Shown piece by piece: positions 45,511 through 56,467 of a stretch of DNA of 64,000 nt; position 1 is the stretch's first letter, and the number at the start of each line of letters is the position of its first letter. The stretch covers positions 1,306,743,519 through 1,306,807,518 of the forward strand of contig CM066033.1 of NCBI GenBank assembly GCA_033557465.1. The letters are read 5' to 3'. The position numbers were made by a program, and so were the translations under genes. The stretch comes from Ichthyophis bannanicus. Taxonomy: Eukaryota; Chordata; Amphibia; Gymnophiona; Ichthyophiidae. The notes under the pieces are model-generated. The model ran no database searches. It was not told the origin of the DNA and saw only the letters and a program-made list of their open reading frames with translations.

Positions 45511-45700
45511 GACTGAGCAAGATGGCACCCTTGTGTGGGAAGGGGACCGCGCATGCGTGCTGCAATTCCCAAAGGCTTTCTTTGAAAGCTGGGGAAATGC
45601 TCCGCACAAGGGCTCCGTCGGCGCCGACGTCACCCATAAGTGAGGACTGATTCCTGCTGCTCCTGGAGAACACCTGTTACAGGTGAGTAACTACTCTTTT
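45511..45700 (+). repeat. DIRS right inverted terminal repeat and unique right end
   Basis: 45511-45668 is the inverse of the left repeat; 45669-45700 (cacctgttacaggtgagtaa...) is a right-end extension found elsewhere only in the internal complementary region. The cacctgttacaggtg in it is itself a small palindrome. Confidence 0.92.
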
Positions 45701-46024
45701 TAGGGAACAGATCATGATTGATGTGTGTTGGTCCCTCATCATGCACCGCCTACTGTCTATATGCACTCATATGTGAGTAACACATTTGAGGCGTGCGGCA
45801 GCATGTGGGGGGTGGGGGCCTAATGCATAGTGCTGCACATTATGTCTCCTGCCCTTCATTTGTAGACGGGCCAGTGACCTTTCTGTCTTTCACCTTGGAT
45901 CCACTCACCTTGATATTATGATGGCGGTATCTACACTATCTGTGAAGATGAACCCAAATAAACATATGTGTTTGATATACATTTGTCTCTGCTGCTGCTT
46001 GATCATGGTGACAGACATGCAATG
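45701..46024 (+). other. Flank of DIRS; possible third transposase exon
   Basis: At 45866 a pyrimidine-rich acceptor (cccttcatttgtag) precedes an open stretch with AATAAA near 45957. If the donor at 35785/35786 is used, the phase fits. No domain can be recognised in the resulting tail. The rest of the stretch holds nothing I recognise. Confidence 0.3.
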
Positions 46025-46240
46025 CAATGTGTGCCTTTGAATCAGTCCTGACTCCTTGTGACCCAGAGACTCCAGGGTTTTCTTGTCAATGTCACTGGAT
46101 GTAGATTGTCAGGTCTTTCTTCCAAGATAATGGAGGGTTACGTGACTTGCCCAAGGCCACATGGAGTGCTAGTGTGAATTGAGCCCTGGTTGCTTGGTGA
46201 CCAAGCCAGTTTTCTAACCACTAGGCTACTCCTCCACTCT
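46025..46240 (-). mobile_element. tRNA-derived SINE with RTE-like tail
   Basis: In reverse it has a tRNA-like head (gtagcctagtggttagaaaa), a central part with ccttgggcaagtcacg, and a 3' part ending tcacaaggagtcaggactgat. The order matches the complete copy at 57493-57718. It lies in the region between the DIRS element and the tRNA-like tandem repeats. Confidence 0.75.
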
Positions 46241-46419
46241 TTGATCACATTGACACTTGTATCTACTGATTTGCTGGTCATGTACATGGCCCACCTGTGC
46301 TCACATCCTTGTACGGTGGCAGCTGTGTATCTGCCAGCCATTTGCAACATCACTGGGTATTACAGGTTCCCATACACAACCTCCCTTTGGGGTAGTATTT
46401 TTGCATTGTGTTCAGTGTG

Positions 46420-46490
46420 CTGTTTGGGGTAGTGGTTAGAGGCATGTGTTATAGCACCATAGGTTGCAGGTTTGATCCTCACATGTGGTT
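46420..46490 (+). other. tRNA-like module
   Basis: ggggtagtggttagagg looks like an A-box and gcaggtttgatcctc a B-box. It seems to be a SINE head or tRNA relic and not a functional tRNA gene; no acceptor stem was confirmed. Confidence 0.4.
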
Positions 46491-47870
46491 TATCTTTTTC
46501 TTTTCTGTTGTGCTAACTGGACCATTAGGTACCAGCAGGTTCATTACCTCTACACACACCCTTCCCTCTCTTCACTGTACACCAAGGTGTGCCCTCTGTG
46601 CTGCCTAGCCATCAGATATTATCTGTTACATAGGTCTCTTTCTTTATGGTGTTTACATGGCAGTGCGCTTGGGGGTTTTGTATTGCTGTGGTTCAGCTGG
46701 TGTGTGGTACACCTGTTTGCATGTTGAATTCTCTCCTGTCCTGTTCCAGATTTTGCACCAGCTCCACAGAGCATCCTCTGCTGCCCTTGGGGGTTAGTTT
46801 CTTTCCTCTTTTGCATGCTGTATCCACTGCATAACATTTCATTGTGTGTGTGCATGTGTCTCTGGTCCCAATTACAGACTGTGATCTGATCTGTACACAG
46901 CAGATCTGCATGTGCATTTGGTCATGGTTACTGTTGGGGGTTTGCCTGTCCTGACAGCCAGCAGGCGTCTTGTGTGATGCCCTGCACTATTTTTGTATGC
47001 AGCCTTTGCTAATGAGCTCACGTTGGTGGTGTGGCCTACCGGTTTGTGCATTGCCATTTGTGGTAGTGGTCATAGGTGTGATTCCTCTCTGTTCTCTTTC
47101 ATTTGTATGCTTGTCCTGCAGAACTAGTTTTCATTCCTGTGACAGTCATATCTGTGCAGATCTGTGCTGTGAGCACATTGTACCTTCATCAGAGTTGTGA
47201 ACCATCCTTCTGTCCATCTAAGTGTGTCTGCCAGCTGTGTGCCATCCTACCCTGATGTGCATGCTGCTACCCCACGTCCTGCACTCCTACACATTCCTGC
47301 ATTGCAGCTCTCCCTGGTTGCCTCTCCTGTGTGTGCTCTGCATAGCACTGCTACTCCACTGCAATCCTGATATTTCACCTATCCTGCCATTTCTGGCTCC
47401 TCTGCTGCACACATCTTCCCATCCTCTGTCACACACTGTCATTATTGCATGGTACATTACCATCACTCTGTGCATAGCTACAGCTGCCCCCGATATGTTT
47501 GTCCATTTTTCTAGCTGCCACATGGGCTGGAGCTGATTTGTGTGGTCCATCAGCTCTGATCTACATCCTTCTTTTACTTATGCATTGTCTTTCCTTTCTG
47601 CTCTGTGCAGTGTTTGGGTTACATGTGTGTTTGGCACATACCTCTCTTGCCCTTCAAATTGGGGGACCTTACTGCTCTTGGCAAACATTTTTGGGTTCAC
47701 CTATACATCCTTGGGGCACCTTACGCCACACCTTCGATTCAGGCAGCTTATGGGGTGCCTACTATGGTGCTTTGGGAGTTGGCAACCTTTCAACATGGCC
47801 TCTGGGGAACATTATAACTCGCCTTCGCTGACGTGGTTGTTTAGGATGTGCCTTCTGGTGCACCCTAAAA
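46491..47870. other. Non-coding stretch, nothing recognised
   Basis: No gene or repeat boundary can be supported. Composition resembles 36-39.8 kb, so it may be the same Harbinger element on the other side of the DIRS insertion. Confidence 0.4.
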
Positions 47871-47879
47871 GGTGCATTA

Positions 47880-49280
47880 ATTTATGGCACTAGGGTGGGG
47901 TTCTTTTTAGATGGCAGCTCAGATTGTTGTACAGTTGCAAGCAGAAAAAGGGATTGCCTCAGCCAACCTTATTCAGTAGGTACACTGGGGATTTGAACTC
48001 ATAACCCTTGCATCATCAGTCAGTGTCTTAACCATTGTGCTACACTGCTGCTCCTCCTTGCATGTCAGCGCACCTACTTAAGATTTTCATGCGTTAAAAT
48101 GCACAGTGCTGCCATCAAAAACAGTGCTGTGACCTTGCAGTGCCTCATAGGGCACCCTATAAAGCGCACTATAAGCAACATTCTAGGGTGCCTGGGTGGA
48201 CAGTGCACTTTATAATATGCCCTCTGGAGTGCCTTATAGGCCGGCTGATGCGGCACCTTTTGTTACAGCACTTTGAGGGTGTGTTTGCTTGCTGCACAGA
48301 TTGAAATTAAACTGGGAAATGCCTCAGACAGCACTGGGTAAAAGTATTATTATTCATCAGGCCCACTTGGGACTTGAACTCATGATCCCTGCATCATCAC
48401 TCAGCATCTTCACCATTGTGCTACACTGCTGTTCCTTTTTGCATGTCAGTGCACCTACTTAAGATTTTCATGCGTTAACATGCACAGTGCTGCCATCAAA
48501 AACAGTGCTGTGACCTTGCGGTGCCTCATACGGCACCCTATAAAGCGCACTATAAGCAACATTCTAGGGTGCCTGGGCGGACAGTGCACTTTATAATATG
48601 CCCTCTGGAGTGCCTTATAGGGCAGCTGATGCGGCACCTTATGTTACAGCACTTTGAAAGTGTGTTTGCTAGCAGCAGTAATAAAAAAAAATTAAAATGC
48701 CTCATAATGCAATATTACACACAGCAGGCAGCACCTCAGCCAACCTTATTCATTGGGCACAGTGGGGGATTGAACCCATGACCCCTGCACCATCAGTCTG
48801 TGTCTTAACCATTATGCTACACTGCTGTTGCTGTTTGCATGTCAGCACAACTACTTCAGCTTACCACACATTAACATGTGCAGTGCTGCCATCAGAAACA
48901 GTGCTGTAACCTTGCCGTGCCTCATAGGGCACCCTATATGGCGCCCTATAGGCCACCCTTTAAGCAACATTGTAGGGTGCCTTGGCGGACAGTGCACTTT
49001 AAAATGTGCCCTCTGGGGTACCTTATGGGGTGCCTTATGCAGCACCTTATGTTACAGCGCTTTGAGAGTGCGTTTGCTAGCAGCAGTAATTAAAATAAAA
49101 TTAAAATGCCTCATAATGCAATATTACACATAACAGGTAGCACCTCAGCCAGCCTTATTCATTGGGCACAGTTGGGGATTGAACACATGACCCCTGCACC
49201 ATTAGTCAGTGTCTTAACCATTGTACTGCAGCTCTGTTCCTCTATTTTCACATCAGCTCACCTGCTTATGCTTCCCGTGC
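47880..49280 (-). repeat. ~390-bp tandem repeat with tRNA-like modules
   Basis: Four tRNA-like modules in reverse, each with gtagcacaatggttaag-type A-box and gggttcaatcccc-type B-box (about 47987-48050, 48367-48432, 48764-48829, 49173-49237). The accattgtgctac landmark recurs at 48031, 48412, 48808 and 49218, spacings of 381, 396 and 410. Between them are blocks such as ggcaccctataaagcgcac. A single unit of the same kind is found at 3183-3480 in the Harbinger-type element. So this is an expanded subterminal region of a related transposon. Confidence 0.8.
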
Positions 49281-49467
49281 GCGTTTAAGAACATAAGAAC
49301 ATAAGAACATAAGAAATGCCATACTGGGTCAGACCGAGGTCCATCAAGCCCAGTATCCTGTTTCCAACAGTGGCCAATCTAGGTCATACGTACCTAGCAG
49401 TTTCCCCAAAAGACACAGGTTCTGCAGTGCTTGTACTAGGCCAAGCATTGATATCCTGGGTCCCTTT

Positions 49468-52415
49468 TTAATAGTGGTTTATGGACCTTTCCTCCAGGAA
49501 CTTGTCCAAACCTTTTTTAAACCCAGCTATACTAACAGCCCTTACTACATCCTCCGGTAACAGATTCCAGAGTTTGATTACACGTTGAGAGAAGAAATAT
49601 TTTCTCCTATTTGTCTTAAATAGTTTACCCTGTAGCTTCATTACATGCCCCCTAGTCCTTCTATATTCTGATAGCGTAAACAATTTATCCACGTTTATCC
49701 GTTCCACTCCATTCATTAATTTATACACCTCTATCATATCTCCCCTCAGCCGCCTCTTTTCTAGGTTAAAGAGCCCTAACCTTTTTAGCCTCTCTTCATA
49801 GGAGTAGCCTTCCATCCCCTTCACCAATTTGGTGGCTCTTCTCTGTACTTTTTCTAATAACTCTATGTCCTTTTTAAGATACGGTGACCAGAATTGCACA
49901 CAATATTCAAGGTGCGGTCGTACCATGGAGCGATACAGAGGCATTATAATATCCTTTGTTTTATTCTCCATCCCTTTCCTTAGGATACCTAGCATTCTAT
50001 TTGCTTTCTTGGCCGCCGCTGCACACTGGGCGGAGGGTTTTAACATGTTATCCACGATGACTCCTAAATCTTTTTCCTGGGTGGTGGTTTCTAATGTGGA
50101 GCCTTGCATCTTGTAACTATAGTGTGGGTTGTTCTTTCCTAGGTGCATAACTTTGCACTTGTCCACATTAAATTTCATCTGCCATTTGGATGCCCAGTCT
50201 TCCAATTTATCCAGATCCTCCTGCAGTTTTCCACAATCCTCTTGGGTTTTAACAACTTTAAACAGTTTTGTGTCATCTGCAAATTTGATTACCTCACTAG
50301 TTATTCCCTTTTCCAGGTCATTTATGAATATGTCAAAAAGTAGCGGACCCAGTACAGATCCCTGGGGTACTCCACTATTCACCTTTTTCCATTGGGAATA
50401 TTGGCCATTTAGCCCTACCCTCTGCTTTCTATCTTTTAACCAGTTCCCGATCCACAATAGTACACTGCCTCCTATCCCATGACTTTTTAGCTTCGCCAAA
50501 AGTCTCTGATGGGGGACCTTGTCAAAAGCTTTCTGAAAGTCCAGATACACTATATCAACCGACTCACCTTTGTCTACCTGTTTATGCACACCTTCAAAAA
50601 AACAGATCAGATTAGTAAGACAAGATCTGCCTTGTCTAAAGCCATGTTGGCCGTCTCCCATTAGGCCATGACTATCTACATGCTGTGTAATTTTGTTCTT
50701 TATGATGGCTTCTACCATTTTCCCTGGTACTGACGTCAGGCTCACCGGTCTGTAATTTCCCGGGTCACCCCTGGAACCCTTTTTAAAAATTGGTGTTACG
50801 TTGGCGACCCTCCAATCTTCAGGTATTACAGATGATTTTAATGAAAGTTCACAGATTACCAATAACAGGTCTGCAATCTCATATTTCAGTTCTTTCAACA
50901 CTCTGGGATGTATACCATCCGGTCCAGGTGATTTGCTACTATTCAGTTTATCAAATAGTTGTAATATATCTTCCCGGTGTAGCGATATTTCTCTCAATTC
51001 CTCTGCAGTATCACCTTTAAATACCACTTCAGTCTTGGGTAACACCCCTACATCTTCCTCAGTAAAGACCGAAGCAAAGAATTCATTCAGTCTCTCTGCT
51101 ATAGCCTTGTCTCCTCTTACTGCCCCTTTTACCCCTCTATCATCTAATGGTCCAATTGACTCTCTCACAGGCCTTTTGCTACGAATGTACTTGAAAAAGT
51201 CTTTATTTCGTGTTTTTGCTTCCGTAGCAAGTTTCTTCTCAAATTCCCGCTTTGCCTGCCTTATCAATGCTTTGCATTTAACTTGCCAGTGCTTGTGCTG
51301 TTTCCAGTTTTCATCATTTGGCTCTTTTTCCATTTTCTGAAGGTTGCTCTTTTGGCAGCAACAGCCTCTCTGACCTCACCTTTAAACCATGCTGGCAGTT
51401 TTTTGGACTTTCTTCCACTTTTCTTAATGCGTGGAATACAGCTGGTCTGGGCTTCGAGGATAGTATTTTTAAATAACACCCAAGCTTGCTGTAAGTCTTT
51501 AACCTTTGGAACCGCTCCTTTTAGTTTTTTCCGGACTATATTCCTCATTCTATCATAGTCACCCTTTTGAAAGTTAAAAGGTAGTACTGTGGATTCCTTT
51601 ACTATCTGTCCTCCACTGATTAAATCAAACATGATCATACTATGATCACTATTGCCAAGTGGTCCCAACACCCTTATTTCTTGCACCAGATCTGGCGTTC
51701 CACTAAGGACTAGGTCCAGTATGGCTTCCCCTCTGGTCGGTTCATGAACCAGCTGCTCCAAGAAGCAGTCATTTATTTCATCTAGAAACTTTATCTCTTT
51801 AGCTTGTCCTGCTGTGACACTGTCCCAGTCGATACCGGGGTAATTGAAATCACCCATTATTACTACTCTGTTGTGGCTTTTGTTAGCTTCCTTGATTTCT
51901 TTGAGCATTTCATCATCCATTTGTTCATTCTGGCCAGGTGGTCGATAGTATACTCCCACTGCCATCACCTTCCCCTTCATAAATGGAATTTCAATCCATA
52001 GAGATTCTACAGCATATTTTGTTCCCTGCAAAACTTTAATCCTTTCTGACTCAATGCCCTCTCTAACATAGAGCGCAACCCCTCCACCAATTTGTTCAGC
52101 TCTATCATTACGATATAGTTTGTATCCAGGTATCACAGTGTCCCACTGGTTATCCTCCTTCCACCATGTCTCTGAGAGTGCAATCATATCTAACCTCTCA
52201 TTTAATGCTATATATTCTAATTCTCCCATCTTATTGTTTAGACTTCTAGCATTGGCATACAAGCATTTTAGAGACTGCATTTTATTAATATTAATCTGGC
52301 TATTGGTAGGCATGGGTAATTGGGAATCTTTATGCTCTGTCTGCTCCTTACTCAAGGGCATTTGGGCTACTATACTCCCTTTTGGAACCTCACTGCTTTT
52401 GGTAGTATCCTTCAA
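49468..52415 (-). pseudogene. CR1 ORF2, single 1-bp frameshift
   Basis: The endonuclease half (52415-51264) has YANARSLNNKMGELE, LSETWW, GDFNYPGIDWDSV and SDHSMI. The RT half (51333-49468) has SPGPDGIHPRVLKEL, LDFQKAFDKVPHQRL, SGVPQGSVLGPLL, KFADDTKLF and the CR1 C-terminus. The two halves are out of phase because an A run is five long here (T5 on the plus strand, 51325-51329) and six long in copy 1. With that base the ORF would be complete. Shift at a homopolymer could also be a sequencing error. Confidence 0.92.
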
Positions 52416-52471
52416 GGATACCTTTGTCCGAACCGTGCGCTCCTGGGTGACTGTCGGCTTTCCCCTATTTT

Positions 52472-53392
52472 CTAGTTTAAAAGCTTCTCTATCTCTTTTT
52501 TAAAGGTTAATGCCAGCAGTCTGGTCCCATCCTGATTAAGGTGAAGCCCATCCCTTCGGAAGAGCCCCCCCTTTCCCCAGAATGTTCCCCAGTTCCTAAC
52601 AAATCCAAAACCCTCATCCTTGCACCATTGTCTCATCCACGCATTGAGACTCCGGAGCTCTGCCTGTCTTTTGGGTCCTGCACGTGGAACAGGAAGCATT
52701 TCGGAGAACGCTATCCTGGAAGTTCTGGATTTCAACTTCCTACCTAAAAGCTTAAATTTAGCCTCCAGAACTTCCCTACCACATTTTCCTATGTCATTGG
52801 TACCAACATGTACCAAGACAGCAGACTCCCCCCCAGCACTATCTATGATCCTATCTAGGCGGTGCGTGAGATCTGCTACCTTCGCACCAGGCAGGCATGT
52901 TACCAGGCGATCCTCACGTCCACCAGCCACCCAGCTATCTACATTCCTAATGATTGAATCACCAACTATAACAGCTGTCCTGACCCTCCCCTCATGGGGA
53001 CATGGCCCTGGAGAAACGTCCTCGGTGCGAGAGGGTTTTACATCACCTGGAGGACAGGTCCTAGTTACAGGATCACTTCCTGCCACACCAGGGTGATGCT
53101 CTCCTGTCACGTGACCTCTCTCCTCCATGGCAACAGGGATGCTGCCAGACTGGAGGTGGGACTTCAGGACTATATCCCTGTAGGTCTCGTCCATGTACTT
53201 CTCTGTCTTTCTTATGTCTTCCAGGTCTGCTACTCTAGCCTCTAGAGAACGGACTCGTTCCCTGAGAGCAAAGAGCTCCCTGCACTTAGTGCATATGTAG
53301 GACCTCTCACCAACTGGGAGATAATCATACATGTGACACTCGATGCAAAAGACTGGAGAACCCCCATCTCGTTGCTGGACCTCTGACTGCAT
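52472..53392 (-). CDS. CR1 ORF1, intact, SGNH esterase
   Basis: The 306-residue product is uninterrupted. Residues ~15-40 hold a double CxxC (CIEC...CTKC), residues ~42-60 a coiled coil (LRERVRSLEARVADLE), and residues ~130-295 the SGNH esterase with VGDSIIR (Ser nucleophile), VHVGTNDIG (Gly/Asn oxyanion residues) and RRDGLHLN (Asp-x-x-His). CR1 ORF1 proteins act with the template RNA; the esterase may hydrolyse lipids or esters, but its role is unsettled. The ATG follows ctaag as in copy 1. ORF2 starts about 60 bases after the stop. Confidence 0.93.
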   Translation of the reverse strand: MQSEVQQRDGGSPVFCIECHMYDYLPVGERSYICTKCRELFALRERVRSLEARVADLEDIRKTEKYMDETYRDIVLKSHLQSGSIPVAMEERGHVTGEHHPGVAGSDPVTRTCPPGDVKPSRTEDVSPGPCPHEGRVRTAVIVGDSIIRNVDSWVAGGREDRLVTCLPGAKVADLTHRLDRIIDSAGGESAVLVHVGTNDIGKCGREVLEAKFKLLGRKLKSRTSRIAFSEMLPVPRAGPKRQAELRSLNAWMRQWCKDEGFGFVRNWGTFWGKGGLFRRDGLHLNQDGTRLLALTFKKEIEKLLN

Positions 53393-53720
53393 CTTAGTTT
53401 AAAGCTTGTGTTTAGGTCTTTTAAAGCGGTATATAATAAGGATTGGTGTAGATGCTTATACTAATAAAAGTGTATCTAATACCCCTAATACACCCTGTGT
53501 ACCTGAAACTAATTAATCACAGGTCCTCTGTGTATGACTGATTTGGATTAAGAGCTGCACCTGAGAGCAGTCCCTTTCCTCTAAGATGTCCAAGTACCTA
53601 TAAAACTACAATTTCCCCAGGGGTGGGTGGGTGCTGGGGAGGGAGGGGGGGAGATAAGTCCTATTAAAGAGGGCAGTTACAAGGTACCCTGTCCTGAACC
53701 CTCAGCAGGGGGATGGGGGT

Positions 53721-54697
53721 ACCACACAAGGCCCAGTTAATTGAGAGAGGCAAGGTAAGTACAGCTGAGAAGGCTGAATTAGCACACCACTAAGACAAAC
53801 ACTAAATAATTAAACAAACAACAGTTAGACAAACAGTAAATAATTAAATAAACAGCTAGAACTCACAGTAAGATGTCCCAGGAGGCAAAAATCCACTCAC
53901 TAGCAGAGCTCTGTAAAAGTTCAGCCTTTCTCTGATCAGAGAAAAGCAAACTAAAACAGCCTATGCACACGTGGAGAAAACAGGAACAAGGTTACAGGAT
54001 ACCTCAGGGGGAGGGGGTCAGGGGGAGGAGTCACTCAGGCAGGCAAGGACAGGAAAAAGCTTAACAGCAGGCTCTGGGGAGAGAGATTAATTCAAAATGG
54101 CTACCACACACACAGGGGGAGGAGTCACTCAGGCAGGCAAGGACAGGAAAAGCTTAACAGCAGGCTCTGGGGAGAGAGATTAATTCAAAATGGCTACCAC
54201 ACAAGGCCCAGTTAATTGAGAGAGGCAAGGTAAGTACAGCTGAGAAGGCTGAATTAGCACACCACTAAGACAAACACTAAATAATTAAACAAACAACAGT
54301 TAGACAAACAGTAAATAATTAAATAAACAGCTAGAACTCACAGTAAGATGTCCCAGGAGGCAAAAATCCACTCACTAGCAGAGCTCTGTAAAAGTTCAGC
54401 CTTTCTCTGATCAGAGAAAAGCAAACTAAAACAGCCTATGCACACGTGGAGAAAACAGGAACAAGGTTACAGGATACCTCAGGGGGAGGGGGTCAGGGGG
54501 AGGAGTCACTCAGGCAGGCAAGGACAGGAAAAAGCTTAACAGCAGGCTCTGGGGAGAGAGATTAATTCAAAATGGCTACCACACACACAGGGGGAGGAGT
54601 CACTCAGGCAGGCAAGGACAGGAAAAGCTTAACAGCAGGCTCTGGGGAGAGAGATTAATTCAAAATGGCTACCACACAAGGCCCAGTTAATTGAGAG
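53721..54697 (-). promoter_or_regulatory. CR1 475-bp promoter monomers
   Basis: The landmark accacacaaggcccag lies at 53721, 54196 and 54671, an exact 475-bp period; the third unit stops after ~27 bases at 54697, where the host transposon resumes. Each unit contains an internal ~94-bp duplication (gtcactcagg at 54030 and 54124). The units are nearly identical. The sequence resembles L1 promoter monomers in arrangement and lies at the 5' end of the element. Copy 1 has different monomers in the same place. Confidence 0.85.
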
Positions 54698-54816
54698 CAC
54701 ACATTAGCGCACGATAATCCCGGTTTGCTATGTTAAGACTGAAACGCCCACTCCTTATATGGCATCCTGCACACTAGCGCTGGGCGCACATTAGGACGGT
54801 TTAGTAAACATACCCC
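54698..54816. mobile_element. Right end of a Harbinger-type transposon
   Basis: The sequence ends with accgt-like inner bases then tttagtaaacatacccc at 54816, matching the right TIR of the 2975-6757 element. It is followed by tat and not TAA. Its inner part (cacattagcgcacgataatcc) continues on the far side of CR1 copy 2 as gtgcgcgttt and the tandem tRNA-like repeats. It may be the right end of the element that carries the transposase at 33-36 kb. Confidence 0.75.
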
Positions 54817-55820
54817 TATGTGATCTTTTCTGGCTGCTGAAATGTACTGGATCTCATAATCTTATCATATGATCTCGCTAATTCACAATGCCTTTTTTTT
54901 CGCAGACAGTACATTGTAATAGATGCTATATATTGTGCATGTGGCTAATACACATTCCCCTCCCCCCCCCCCTTTCCCAGATGCCTTAATTGGCTTTTAG
55001 TTCTACAACAGAGCTCTGCACATTCTTATCTTATGGCCTATTGTTTAGGACACACCTAGATGCCCCATTTTTTTTCCAGACAACCCATTGTAGGTTTAAT
55101 TAACTAAGCATTCCTAAAACACACCACACAAAACTGTAGGTTCGAAATGTTTTATTTCAAATAAAATGTTTTCATCTTGTGATATGATTTATTTGGCAAT
55201 TACAAGTTAAAAAAATAAATAAAATAAAAAATAAAGGTATACATATAATTTTTGTTCATCTGTATGTTCAACTAATAGATTCTGGAAATACATACATTTT
55301 CTTTCATTTTATGATCAACAATCATGGCAACATTTTTTAAAGAATGATCTATAATCTCTGTCACTGATTAAATCTTCTACTAGTTCTATATCGCCGTCTG
55401 CCACAGATTTAAGCAAAATATTGAGCAGTTGTCCTGGATTTCTACTGGTATTAAAATCTCTGATGAGTTCAAACAAAAAAATTCAAATTTTCATAAACTA
55501 GGGCAGTTGCTTTCATTTTATGACCAACAATCATGGCAACATTTACAATAGGTCCTAGACACACCTTGTTACAAGTTTTATGGATTTTCTGCTGTATTTT
55601 CTTGTGTCACACAATCATGATGTCTTTGACCTGGAGCATGTATTACACAAGCTGCACAGTCTCTATGCATAATGCCCTGCCAGTATTTCCTGATAATACA
55701 GCCCACCGTTGCTTGTATAGCAGATTTCAATGTGTTTATTTCATCAGGTTTTGTGTAGTCCTTTTGGTTGGCTATGACATCAAATGCCTCCCTTTGATAT
55801 GTACAGAGAAAGCACAAACA
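54817..55820. other. AT-rich stretch, nothing coding
   Basis: A ~40-base direct repeat (tcattttatgatcaacaatc / tcattttatgaccaacaatc) occurs near 55304 and 55514. No gene or element boundary was found. Confidence 0.4.
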
Positions 55821-56185
55821 TTTGAACTCAGGTCTCTCTCTCTCTCTCTGAATTTCAGTCTGAACTTACACTGTGTTTGCCAGAATATTTCTCTCTAACC
55901 ATGAGGTCTTAAATGCAAACTTCTATCACATGGACAGCAGTGGTTTCTCTAACAAAAGATGTGTTAATTGAGGTTTAACATTTGTAAAGAAAAGCTTCTA
56001 CCCTGTCTGTGCCTCTGTGAAAAGCCCTGTGCTGTGTTAAGAATCTTTTGTGAGAAATAAGAACTGGGGCAGTGGGAGAGAGAAAAGCATTTTTTGTTTT
56101 CCAGGGTTCCTGCTTTTTGCAGATGTAAACATTAACCAGAAGCAAAACACATTTCCGGAGTCAGTCATTCTCTTACCTCTGCTGA
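55821..56185. repeat. Direct repeat copy A (~365 bp)
   Basis: Starts tttgaactcaggtctctc with a (TC)n run, includes caaaagatgtgttaattgagg and catttccggagtcagtca. It is nearly identical to copy B at 56468-56837. Two copies in the same direction about 650 bases apart could be a local duplication or the ends of a small LTR-like element. Confidence 0.8.
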
Positions 56186-56467
56186 TCCTAGTTTGCTTGG
56201 TGTTCCAAAAAGAGCCATTTTTTCTTTTTGAATCTCTGTGTTAAAATGTTCCCCCACACAGGACCACAGCCTTACACCAGGAGCATGCTCAGAACACCTG
56301 GAGCATGCTGAGAACAGACCTCTTGTTTCAACCAATCATGTGTTAGAGAGGCATGTTCAGACTTGTCTCTCTGTATTGTTTTTTTCAAAGCCACTAAAAA
56401 ATAGCTGTGGCTGTGTTTGAATTCAGCTCTCTCTCTCTCAAAAAAAAAATATGCTGTATTAGGGGTA

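Larger units (their letters stand above)
39908..45700 (+). mobile_element. DIRS-type tyrosine-recombinase retrotransposon, 5.8 kb
   Basis: The element has inverted terminal repeats, an internal complementary region that equals the joined left and right ends, and three protein regions in order: GAG-like, RT/RNase H, and tyrosine recombinase. These are the hallmarks of DIRS elements, which replicate through a circle and integrate without making a target duplication. No target duplication is seen here; only a short T run is shared at the ends. Reading frames are damaged by a few frameshifts and one stop, so this copy is probably inactive but recent. It is very CpG-rich in the GAG region. Confidence 0.95.
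49287..54697 (-). mobile_element. CR1 LINE, full length with promoter array (copy 2)
   Basis: Reading in reverse: two and a fraction 475-bp promoter units (54697-53721), a 5' UTR homologous to that of copy 1 (53720-53393), an intact ORF1, ORF2 with a single frameshift, and a 3' end with the (TTCTTATG)n repeat at 49287-49312. It has inserted into the subterminal region of a Harbinger-type transposon, whose pieces remain at both sides (gtgcgcgttt to the left; cacattagcgcacg to the right). Apart from one missing base it looks intact. Confidence 0.92.

Noticed and set aside
47880..49280. A cluster of four tRNA genes
   Set aside because: A- and B-boxes are present, but acceptor stems were not seen and the blocks are spaced as tandem repeat units shared with a transposon.
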